Shown here: piece by piece, positions 17,003 through 23,990 of the stretch
Layout: each line of letters starts with the position of its first letter
Position numbering within the stretch: the first letter of the stretch is position 1
Assembly: GCA_007127655.1 (NCBI GenBank)
Contig: SKYX01000079.1
Coordinates: forward strand, 1 to 23,990
Reading direction: 5' to 3'
Length of the DNA stretch: 23,990 nt
From: Desulfonatronum sp.
GTDB taxonomy: Bacteria > Desulfobacterota > Desulfovibrionia > Desulfovibrionales > Desulfonatronaceae
Made by a program: the position numbers and the translations under genes
Notes under the pieces: model-generated
The model's input: only the letters and a program-made list of their open reading frames with translations
Databases searched by the model: none
What the model was told of the DNA's origin: nothing

Positions 17003-18196
17003 TCAGCACGAATCTTGTTCCTGTTCCCCGCGCTCCTCCACCGGCGGCACCAACACCTTGATCGGTTCGTGCACTCCGCTGATTTCGGCATAGGTCCGCA
17101 ACCGGGTGATCAGCACCGTGGTGACTTCCTGACCCTGGGCCACCAGCAGCGTGCCTTTCAAACTCTGAACGTCCTCGGCCAAAAGCATTCCTGTTCGCAT
17201 TTGATCCACGCGCACCGTTCGCAGCTCGTAGCCGGTCTTCTGGCTGAGTACCTTGTCCAGTACGTCCAGAACCCGCTGGTCATACCAGCCCGTCCGGCCA
17301 CGCAGGATGTTCAGGGCCTGCTCCGCGGTCTTGCCGGAATTCTCCAGTTGGTCGAAGTCCACCAGAATTTTCAAAATACGCCCGCCAAGCGGGATGTCCT
17401 CTCCGGTTTTCCCGCCGATGGGCGCCCCCTCTCCGTCATAGTGCTTTTCCTGGTAGAGGATGATTTCCCGGACATTGTCCAGACGGGGAATATGGCCCAA
17501 CAAGTCCGCGGCGATCATCGGGTGCATGTCGTAGACCTGCTGCATCTCGCCGTCCAGGGCCTCGCCGCGCGTGATGCGCTGAATGGCCATGGAGGGCAAA
17601 AGCATGCAGCCGATCTGGGAGAGCAGGGCCGCGTTCTCCATTTCCCAGGTCTTGGTCACGCCCATATGCAGGGCCATCTGGCGGACCAGACGATGGATGC
17701 GGTTGGATCGGCCAAAGGCGTCCGGATTCACCAGGGCCAGCAGTTCTGTGAGCACCTTGATGCTCCCGCTGAGGGTTTGCTCAAGGAGCTGTTTTTCCGC
17801 GGTCACCAGCCGATACTGTCGCAGGGCGTCCTCCAGAACCCGCTTCATATGCTGGGCCGAACAGGGCTTGGTCAGAAACCGGAACACGCTGCCTTCATTC
17901 ACCGCGGCAATGGAAGATTGAACGTCCGCGTAGCCGGTGAGCATGATCCGGATGGTATCCGGACATATCTCCTTCAACCTGGTCAAAAACTGCACCCCGT
18001 CCACTCCGGGCATGCGCATGTCCGAAACCACCACGGCGAACGGTCCCTTGCGGGAGATGATTCCCGCCGCCTCCCTGGCGCTGGTGGCGGTTTCCAATGC
18101 ATAGTCCTTGCGGAAGTTGCGTCGAAAAGCATCCAGAATGTTCTGGTCGTCATCCACGAACAGAATTTTTTCCTGCTCGGTGCATTGATCGGTCAT
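17003..18196 (-). CDS. Response regulator with degenerate HD-GYP domain
   Basis: The 397-aa protein has an N-terminal receiver with DDD near 15-17, the phospho-acceptor D59 (VVVSDMRMPGVDG) and K110 (TKPCS). The region about 140-320 aligns in pattern with HD-GYP cyclic di-GMP phosphodiesterases, but the HD dyad is replaced by SQIG (193-196) and GYP by GAP (257-259, in HYDGEGAP), while H225 and H252 remain. Catalysis is therefore doubtful. A further domain of about 60 residues ends the protein (VLVPPVEERGEQEQ). The ATG at 18196 has AAAGGA 8 bases upstream; the ATG at 18304 lies inside the kinase gene. It is 49 bases after that kinase gene, in the same operon. There is no DNA-binding output domain. 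Confidence 0.85.
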   Translation of the reverse strand: MTDQCTEQEKILFVDDDQNILDAFRRNFRKDYALETATSAREAAGIISRKGPFAVVVSDMRMPGVDGVQFLTRLKEICPDTIRIMLTGYADVQSSIAAVNEGSVFRFLTKPCSAQHMKRVLEDALRQYRLVTAEKQLLEQTLSGSIKVLTELLALVNPDAFGRSNRIHRLVRQMALHMGVTKTWEMENAALLSQIGCMLLPSMAIQRITRGEALDGEMQQVYDMHPMIAADLLGHIPRLDNVREIILYQEKHYDGEGAPIGGKTGEDIPLGGRILKILVDFDQLENSGKTAEQALNILRGRTGWYDQRVLDVLDKVLSQKTGYELRTVRVDQMRTGMLLAEDVQSLKGTLLVAQGQEVTTVLITRLRTYAEISGVHEPIKVLVPPVEERGEQEQDSC

Positions 18197-18245
18197 GAGC
18201 GATTTCCTTTGGAACACTGAAAGTGTTTGGGTAAAAATATCATCG

Positions 18246-19874
18246 TCATGTCGCGAACTCCTCGAAGGGATCCGCCGCGGTGGAAACCGGCAATCGTAAA
18301 ACAAACGTCGTACCGCGTCCCACTTCGGACTCTACGGCAACGGTTCCGCCATGGCGCTTGACAATGGCGTTGTGCACGATCACCAGCCCCTGCCCCGTGC
18401 CCTTGCCCACTTCCTTGGTGGTGAAAAAAGGGTCGAAAAGTCGCGGCTTGATGGCGTCCGGAATACCGGCACCGTTGTCCGTGATCCGGATTTCAATCCA
18501 CTCTCCATCGCAGCGGGTGGAAAGAGTGATCACCCCCTGCTCCTGGGAGTGTTCGCCATGGGCCTCGGCAACGGCCTGGGCCGCGTTGGTCACGAGGTTT
18601 AGAAAGGCCTGGTTCAGTTCACTGATGTAGCACGGCACCTGGGGCAGATCAGGGGCCAGGTCCATGTGCATTTCGGCCACGTATTTCCACTCGTTGCGGG
18701 AGACCGTGATCGTGTCGGTCAGGGCCTTGTTGATGTCGGCCTGAACCATGTTTTGTTCGCCGGGATGGGCGAATGACTTCATGGACCGGACGATATGGGC
18801 CACTCGCTCCAGGCCGCCCAGGGACTGCTCGATGGCCTGAGGGATTTCCTGAAGCAGATAATCGAAGTCAATGGAGGCAAACCGATTTTGGGCCTCCTTG
18901 ACGTCCTTGACCGAAAAAACGCTTGCCGATTCATCGCCGACAAGCTCCCGGCAAGTGGAGATCACATCACGCAGATCATTGAAGGCATCCTGCAGAAAAC
19001 GCATGTTGTCGGTAATGAACTGGATGGGCGTGTTGATCTCGTGGGCCACGCCCGCGGCGAGTTGCCCGATGGATTCCAGCTTCTGGGCCTGCATCAACTG
19101 GTTTTCCAGCAGTCGCCGATCGGTTACCTCCTCACCCAGCAGAATCAGACCGCCCATGGTTTCCCTGGAAGTGGTCAACAGGGGGGCAATGTTCAGCTTG
19201 AGAAAACCATCCTTGGCATCCGGTCGCTGAAAACGAACGTCATCCAGAACAACCCCGGTCATGGTTTCGCGACAGGTCCGGACGGTCTGAATCACCCGGT
19301 CATGGTCCCAGGGCAGGGTGATGTCCTCAAAGGGTTGCTGATAGACCTGATCGAAGGTGACGCCGAGGGTATTCGCCGCGACGGAGTTCCAGCGTTGCAC
19401 CAGACCGTTGCGGTCGATCACAATCAAGAGGGACAAAATGGAAGTCAGAATCTGGTGCAGTTCCATGTGGGACTGCCGGATATCGCTCTCCATCCGGCGC
19501 AGTCTGAACAAGGCCCCGACCCGGGCCAGCAGTTCCCTGGGATCCACGGGCTTGACCAGGTAGTCATCCGCCCCGCTGTCCATACCTGTAGCCTGGCTCT
19601 CGGAACCCACCTGCGAGGCGGAAAACAGGATGACCGATGTGGAAGACAGTGCCTGATCGCTTTTGATCCGTTTGCAGACTTCGATACCATCAATATCGGG
19701 CAACACGACGTCCAGCAGCACCAAATCCGGATAGATTTCCCCGACCAGACCCAGGGCCTCGACGCCGCTGGAGGCCTGAATGACAACGTAGCCTTCGGAG
19801 GCCAGGATGTCCGTGTAAAATGTGCGTTGAACACGGGAGTCATCAACGATCAGAATGCGTTTGGATTCGTTCAT
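18246..19874 (-). CDS. Soluble REC-PAS histidine kinase
   Basis: The 542-aa cytoplasmic protein begins with a receiver (D11, D12, phospho-acceptor D55 in LVLLDVVLPDIDG, K108 in VKPVD). A PAS domain follows (about 140-250), then a HisKA domain with the phospho-acceptor H278 in GVAHEINTP, and an HATPase domain with N-box NLVTNAAQAV, G1 box ITDNGAGIP and GKGTGQGL. With the receiver first, it may be switched on by another kinase and then phosphorylate downstream regulators. Its ATG overlaps the stop of the preceding membrane kinase by 4 bases. The two kinases share closely similar catalytic halves (HEINTPIQF, RSMK/RSMR, FTTKxVGKGTGQGL), so one probably arose from the other by duplication. Confidence 0.92.
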   Translation of the reverse strand: MNESKRILIVDDSRVQRTFYTDILASEGYVVIQASSGVEALGLVGEIYPDLVLLDVVLPDIDGIEVCKRIKSDQALSSTSVILFSASQVGSESQATGMDSGADDYLVKPVDPRELLARVGALFRLRRMESDIRQSHMELHQILTSILSLLIVIDRNGLVQRWNSVAANTLGVTFDQVYQQPFEDITLPWDHDRVIQTVRTCRETMTGVVLDDVRFQRPDAKDGFLKLNIAPLLTTSRETMGGLILLGEEVTDRRLLENQLMQAQKLESIGQLAAGVAHEINTPIQFITDNMRFLQDAFNDLRDVISTCRELVGDESASVFSVKDVKEAQNRFASIDFDYLLQEIPQAIEQSLGGLERVAHIVRSMKSFAHPGEQNMVQADINKALTDTITVSRNEWKYVAEMHMDLAPDLPQVPCYISELNQAFLNLVTNAAQAVAEAHGEHSQEQGVITLSTRCDGEWIEIRITDNGAGIPDAIKPRLFDPFFTTKEVGKGTGQGLVIVHNAIVKRHGGTVAVESEVGRGTTFVLRLPVSTAADPFEEFAT

Positions 19875-22126
19875 GGTTCAACCTTTCCAGCCTGGTCTGC
19901 ATCGAAGACCGGGAGACGGACAATAAACACTGTTCCGATCCCCGGATCGCTGGTAAATGTGATGGCCCCACCATGCTTGCCGACAATGACGGCATGGGCG
20001 ATGGCCAAACCCTGCCCGGTGCCCTTGCCCACATCCTTGGTGGTAAAGAAAGGATCGAATATTCGTGGTTGATGCTCCGGAGCAATACCGCCCCCGTTGT
20101 CCTCAATCCGAATCTCCACCCAGTCACCGTCCTGACGGGAAGCAATGCCGATCCTGCCCTGGGCGATGCGACCGGACTCGACTTGCTCCGCGACGGCCTG
20201 AACGGCGTTGACGAGAAGATTCAGAACGGCCTGACTGATCTCCGCGGCCATGCAGACCACCATGGGCAGGTCCTGTTGAAAATTTGTTTCTATTGCAACA
20301 TGCCGCTTCCACTCGTTTCGACTGAGAATCACCACGGACTCGAGAATTCCGTTCAGGTCCACCGCTGCTTTGCCCTGCTTGCCGGGATGGGAAAGCATGC
20401 GCATGGACCGGACGATTCCAGCCACGCGGTCTACGCCGACCTGAACTTCTTCAAGGGATGCCCCAATCTCCCGCAACAAAAAATCCAGGTCGATATCCGC
20501 CTTGTAACGCTCCACGGTTTCAACGGGTACGGCAAGTTCGGCCAGGTTACGTCCTGCTTCCAGGAAATTGCTATAATGCTGGAGCATCTGCTTGATGTTC
20601 TCGCAAGAATCTCGAAGAAAGCTCAGGTTGCTGCCCACGAATTGGATCGGTGTATTGATCTCATGAGCGATACCCGCTGCCAGGTGCCCAAGGGATTCCA
20701 TCTTCTGGGCCTGCAAAAGCTGATTCTCCAGCAGACGGGTCCGGGTGATGTCCCGGCCAAGTAGCAGAAACCCCCGATGATCATCGTCGTCATGAGGGAT
20801 CATGGAAACGCTTATCCCCAGAAAGCCCGGCTCCCCGCCTCGTTGGGTGAACGGCACGTCATCCACCCGAACGGGAGAGCCGATCCGTTCGCATTCTTCC
20901 AAGGCCTGGGAAACCATCTCCCATTCCCAGGGCACTGGGCAGTCCCGCAACGACCTGCCAAGTACAACCTTTGAATGCAGACCAAAAAGCTCTTCAGCTT
21001 TTTGATTCCAGCGAACAACGTTTTGTTTTCTATCCAAAGAAATGAGCAGTGATGGAATGGCTGCCACCAGGTGTGCGAGTTCCTGAAGAGTATGCCCCAA
21101 TGCCAACTCGGCCTGCTTGCGTACGGTGACATCCTGAAAAGCTCCATGCACCTGGGTTATTTCACCCTGCTCGTCGCGAACGGCATCTCCAGTCGTTCGA
21201 ACCCAAACTCGGCGCCCCTTGGCCGTGATGATCTCCATTTCCTGATCATAGGAAACCCCGGAATTAGCGCACTCGCGAAAGATCCGGGTGATGTGCTCGC
21301 GCCATTCCGGAGCATAGTAGCTGATGCCTTCGGAAACGTCGGGCGAATATCCCGGCTCGCGATCATGAATCATGGCCACGCCTTCGGACCAGACCACTTT
21401 TTGTTCGGCCAAGTCCACCCGCCAACCACCGAACCTGGCCATCCGCGCCGCGGTGGCCAACAATTCCTCGCTTGCTCGCAACTCCTGCTGGGCCTGGTTG
21501 CGTTGCTGCTCCAGTTCGTACTGAAGACGATACTGTTTCATGTTGCGATGCTTGCGGTACAGCCAAAACAGCAGCCCCAGCAACAACAAGAGGGCGACGA
21601 CAGTGACCATGGTTGTCCGGAAATGGGCCGCCATGGCCTCTTTGCTCCGCTGCGCCACCAAGCTTTCAAGTCTGGTCCGATATGCAAGATTCTCAGGTTC
21701 CACGATGGCCTTGTCCGTCGCGTCATGGATAATGGACAACAGCAATGACCTGCCGTCAGGCATGCGATACGGTGAGCTGTAAACCTCCACGGTTCGGACA
21801 ACCCCATCGGCCAACCGGTGTGGAAACAGGAAGTAGTTGCGCTGCTCGGATCTGGCCCGGCGCATTTCCTCAGCCACTTCCTCAGCGTCAAACATATTGA
21901 TGTCCTGAATGTGCATGGTCCGCAGGACCGAAACCGGGTAGCCGTAAAATGCCGCAGCGCTGGTGTTGGTATCCAGGATGGCCCCGTCTTGAGGATCGAT
22001 AAGCAGGATGATCGCGCCATGATCCCGGAGTTCCGCGGGCAGTTGGACCGCATTGGCTGAACCAAGCCCTGTCATCAGGATCAACAGCGTCAGGGTGGCC
22101 CAAAATAGAGCAAGGCTGGTCTTCAT
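19871..22126 (-). CDS. Membrane PAS histidine kinase
   Basis: The 751-aa protein starts with a hydrophobic segment (about 5-22, ending GSANA, perhaps a signal peptide). A PAS-like domain (about 33-140) follows, then a second membrane span (about 172-190), so that PAS is probably periplasmic. Two cytoplasmic PAS domains (about 235-335 and 350-460) follow, then HisKA with H488 (GIAHEINTP) and an HATPase domain (NLLVNAVQAV, EDNGGGIAP, GKGTGQGLAIAH). The signal sensed is unknown; PAS domains commonly bind small ligands, haem or flavin. The ATG at 22126 overlaps the upstream stop (ATGA). An in-frame ATG at 22225 lies inside the upstream gene and is rejected. No response regulator with a DNA-binding domain is nearby. 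Confidence 0.92.
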   Translation of the reverse strand: MKTSLALFWATLTLLILMTGLGSANAVQLPAELRDHGAIILLIDPQDGAILDTNTSAAAFYGYPVSVLRTMHIQDINMFDAEEVAEEMRRARSEQRNYFLFPHRLADGVVRTVEVYSSPYRMPDGRSLLLSIIHDATDKAIVEPENLAYRTRLESLVAQRSKEAMAAHFRTTMVTVVALLLLLGLLFWLYRKHRNMKQYRLQYELEQQRNQAQQELRASEELLATAARMARFGGWRVDLAEQKVVWSEGVAMIHDREPGYSPDVSEGISYYAPEWREHITRIFRECANSGVSYDQEMEIITAKGRRVWVRTTGDAVRDEQGEITQVHGAFQDVTVRKQAELALGHTLQELAHLVAAIPSLLISLDRKQNVVRWNQKAEELFGLHSKVVLGRSLRDCPVPWEWEMVSQALEECERIGSPVRVDDVPFTQRGGEPGFLGISVSMIPHDDDDHRGFLLLGRDITRTRLLENQLLQAQKMESLGHLAAGIAHEINTPIQFVGSNLSFLRDSCENIKQMLQHYSNFLEAGRNLAELAVPVETVERYKADIDLDFLLREIGASLEEVQVGVDRVAGIVRSMRMLSHPGKQGKAAVDLNGILESVVILSRNEWKRHVAIETNFQQDLPMVVCMAAEISQAVLNLLVNAVQAVAEQVESGRIAQGRIGIASRQDGDWVEIRIEDNGGGIAPEHQPRIFDPFFTTKDVGKGTGQGLAIAHAVIVGKHGGAITFTSDPGIGTVFIVRLPVFDADQAGKVEP

Positions 22127-23364
22127 TTCCGCATCTTTTCCGCTGGTTTTGTCTCGGTATCCACCATGCCGAAAAGTTCCCTGGCTTTTTCCTCCCAGGC
22201 AACAATCTGGCCGCCAAGGCCGCAAGCGTCGAGATACTCCAGATCAGGCCCTTCGACCCTGCCGACAGGTCCTTCTGGCTGGATCCCGACAACCAGAGCA
22301 TTGGCGGCGTGCAAGGCCGTCATAGGCAGGAATTGGTTCACGATGCTTAACCGAGGACGATGGTGAAAGGCTATGGCCTCCAGCACCGGATCGGACATGC
22401 CCCACAGGCCCAGCACATAAGCCCCTAACTGGGCATGGTTGGCACCCATCACCTCTTGCTCCACAGCAGGCAGGGACATATTCTCGGACATGACCATTTC
22501 CAGCATTTCGTCGTACAAATCAGGACAGTTCACGGCAAAAATGAGCTTACCGACATCATGGAGTATCCCGGCCAGAAAGGCGTCGTCTTGCATGTCCTGA
22601 GGGGCGTTTTCCGTGATGCAGATCCGCTTGGCCAGGGTGGCCGTCATCAGGCTGTGCCGGGAAAGGCGGGCCAGGGAGAAGTGAGGGCATTTCTTGGGAT
22701 CGTATTGCGAAAAGACCTGGACGTGCAGCACCAGGGCCTTGACCGTTTCCGTACCCAGCAGGTTCACGGCCTGTGCCGGGCTGGTCACCTTGGAGTACAT
22801 TCCGAAAAAGGACGAGTTGACCAGTTGCAGGATCTTGGCGGACATGCCCACGTCCGTGGAAATGATCTCGCCGATCTTCTTCAGGGAACAGCGTGGGGAT
22901 TGCAGTTCTTCCTGAATCGCCACGTACAGCTTGGGCAGGCTGGGGATATGCTCCAGGCTGGAGGACAAACAGGCAATGGCTTCCTCGGCCAGATAGCGAC
23001 GCAGTGCCAGGAGGCGACGGAGCACGGAGATCAATGTTTCCGGACTGCACGGTTTGCTCAGATACTGATGCACCACCTTGGTGGAGCCCATGATCATCCG
23101 CTCGTCCATATGGCCGGACAAGGCCACGCGGGCGGCCTTGGGAAAGCGTTCCTTCACCTCGTTCAGCAACTGGACCCCGTCCATACCCGGCATACGCATG
23201 TCCGAAACCACCACGTCCATGGGCGTGGTGGCCATCAGCTCCAAGGCCTCCTTCCCACCGGGCGTGAAATGCAGCTCCCACTCCCGGCTCTGACTGTGCA
23301 GCATCCGCCGCAACCCCTGCAATACCTGCGGCTCGTCGTCCACGAACAGAATGTGATATTTCAT
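22123..23364 (-). CDS. Response regulator with HDOD output domain
   Basis: The 413-aa protein joins a receiver (D9, D10, phospho-acceptor D55 in VVVSDMRMPGMDG, K104 in SKPCS) to an HDOD domain (about 130-340) with LPSLPKLY, ISTDVGMSAKILQLVNSSFFG and HD at 269-270 in ILHDVGKL. HDOD proteins act in signalling without a proven common enzyme activity and are often tied to chemotaxis or stress responses. The receiver closely resembles that of the degenerate HD-GYP regulator downstream. The ATG at 23364 has AAGGAG 5 bases upstream, which decides the start over an ATG at 23445. It is the first gene of the operon; a TTGACA at 23445-23440 could be its -35 box, but I see no good -10. Confidence 0.9.
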   Translation of the reverse strand: MKYHILFVDDEPQVLQGLRRMLHSQSREWELHFTPGGKEALELMATTPMDVVVSDMRMPGMDGVQLLNEVKERFPKAARVALSGHMDERMIMGSTKVVHQYLSKPCSPETLISVLRRLLALRRYLAEEAIACLSSSLEHIPSLPKLYVAIQEELQSPRCSLKKIGEIISTDVGMSAKILQLVNSSFFGMYSKVTSPAQAVNLLGTETVKALVLHVQVFSQYDPKKCPHFSLARLSRHSLMTATLAKRICITENAPQDMQDDAFLAGILHDVGKLIFAVNCPDLYDEMLEMVMSENMSLPAVEQEVMGANHAQLGAYVLGLWGMSDPVLEAIAFHHRPRLSIVNQFLPMTALHAANALVVGIQPEGPVGRVEGPDLEYLDACGLGGQIVAWEEKARELFGMVDTETKPAEKMRK

Positions 23365-23499
23365 GGTTGCTCCTTGGCGGGTCTGATCCCGATTTTCGGC
23401 TAACCGTTCACCACCTCCTGCACCATGTTCCCGGCTGTGTGTCAATACAGTGCGCCGATTCCTTCACGCGCTCAACCCGGGCAGCGGAGCCTCAAATCG

Positions 23500-23543
23500 T
23501 TCCGGACGCTCCGCGTGGGAACGCACTTCCGGACGCTCCGCGT
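23500..23543. repeat. Direct repeat pair, 17 bases
   Basis: TTCCGGACGCTCCGCGT occurs at 23500-23516 and again at 23527-23543, 27 bases apart start to start. Confidence 0.75.
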
Positions 23544-23574
23544 CCACTGAGGCCGCAGGAGCGGCCGCCGGAAT

Positions 23575-23597
23575 GCTCCCACGCAGAGCGTGGGAGC
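23575..23597. repeat. Short palindromic repeat
   Basis: GCTCCCACGC-AGA-GCGTGGGAGC is a perfect 10-base-pair hairpin of the REP kind. Confidence 0.7.
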
Positions 23598-23773
23598 AAG
23601 AGGTATGCTTGCACGCTCCCGTTCCACTTCAATCCACATCCATCGCACAGAGTTTTTGAGAAGTTACGATCGTTCTTGGGTGTCCATTCTCCTTGGTCAT
23701 TTTTATGGTTCATTCTGACGGAAATCCTGGTTGACATTTTCCGGGTACCCGGCATTCATTCCAGTGCCGAGGT

Positions 23774-23801
23774 GGAGGGGCGGTTCGCGAACCGCCCCTC
23801 C
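23774..23801. repeat. Perfect 28-base palindrome
   Basis: The half-site GGAGGGGCGGTTCG is followed at once by its exact reverse complement. No T tract follows on either side. Confidence 0.8.
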
Positions 23802-23875
23802 GGCTATAATTTAGGCGCTTAGCGGAAATTTCAAACCAACATGTTGTTTCATTTTCAAAGAAAGCCAAGAGGTTT

Positions 23876-23951
23876 TGCCCACGGAACACACGGAAGGACA
23901 CGGAAGTGTCTCTTTTCTTTATTCAGTGTTTTTCCGAGTATTCCGTGGGCA
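23876..23951. repeat. Inverted repeat with 11-base arms
   Basis: TGCCCACGGAA (23876-23886) and TTCCGTGGGCA (23941-23951) are exact complements. Internal CACGGAA-type units recur inside the left half. It looks like another dispersed intergenic element. Confidence 0.6.
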
Positions 23952-23990
23952 GTCTCTTTTGCCCCGCAGGGGCCACTTTTTCCGCGCAGG

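Larger units (their letters stand above)
23365..23990. other. Repeat-rich intergenic region without a gene
   Basis: No frame here looks coding. Reading frames through it translate the repeats. It contains a 17-base direct repeat, a hairpin, a 28-base perfect palindrome and an inverted repeat, listed separately. Confidence 0.6.

Noticed and set aside
16406..18220. 604-codon plus-strand open frame
   Set aside because: It runs antisense through the nitroreductase, the gap and the degenerate HD-GYP regulator, all of which have clear family motifs on the minus strand.
18795..20072. 425-codon plus-strand open frame
   Set aside because: Antisense to both histidine kinases; no recognisable domain.
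23367..23822. 151-codon plus-strand open frame in the right-hand gap
   Set aside because: It translates palindromic repeats, has no ribosome site and no domain-like sequence.
23365..23990. CRISPR array
   Set aside because: Repeats are few, differ from one another, and lack regular spacers; no cas gene is present.

Overview
The window carries a complete molybdenum-nitrogenase cluster of a strictly anaerobic type, flanked by signalling genes. The arrangement nifH-nifI1-nifI2-nifD-nifK, a NifD with a roughly 50-residue extra segment near its C-terminal third, a short NifK (459 aa), a thioredoxin-like 2Fe-2S ferredoxin before nifE, and a high-GC genome rich in small palindromic repeats together suggest a sulfate-reducing Desulfobacterota organism, most likely Desulfovibrionales (Desulfonatronum/Desulfovibrio-like). 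That placement is inference from gene content; there is no rRNA in the window.

Layout. (1) 1-2440, minus strand: a large protein cut by the window edge and, upstream of it, a Schlafen AlbA_2/ATPase-type DNA-binding protein. (2) 2441-3030: no convincing gene; a possible gene remnant, an inverted-repeat element and a strong terminator. (3) 3031-4515, minus: a GGDEF diguanylate cyclase. (4) 4743-14367, minus: nifH, nifI1, nifI2, nifD, nifK, ferredoxin, nifE, nifN, nifB, all in one direction and probably one transcription unit, read from a sigma-54 promoter at 14411-14425. (5) 14794-15933, plus: nifV, divergent from nifH, with its own sigma-54-like promoter. (6) 16001-16213, plus: a 70-aa protein behind a near-perfect sigma-28 (flagellar) promoter whose -35 box starts at the nifV stop codon; a bidirectional terminator follows. 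(7) 16391-16903, minus: a nitroreductase. (8) 17003-23364, minus: a signalling operon (REC-HDOD, membrane PAS histidine kinase, REC-PAS histidine kinase, REC with degenerate HD-GYP), with three genes joined by 4-base ATGA overlaps. (9) 23365-23990: palindromic repeats, no gene.

How it works together. NifH is the Fe protein and NifDK the MoFe protein. NifB makes the Fe-S-C precursor, NifEN matures it, and NifV supplies homocitrate. NifI1/NifI2 are PII-type proteins that in relatives inhibit NifDK when ammonium is present. No nifA, nifU, nifS or free-standing nifX is in the window; a NifX-like domain is fused to NifB. Structured inverted repeats sit in four of the gaps inside the nif operon, two of them touching stop codons, which could set transcript stability or stoichiometry. 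The same 27-base sequence with a palindromic core lies on both sides of the nine-gene operon.
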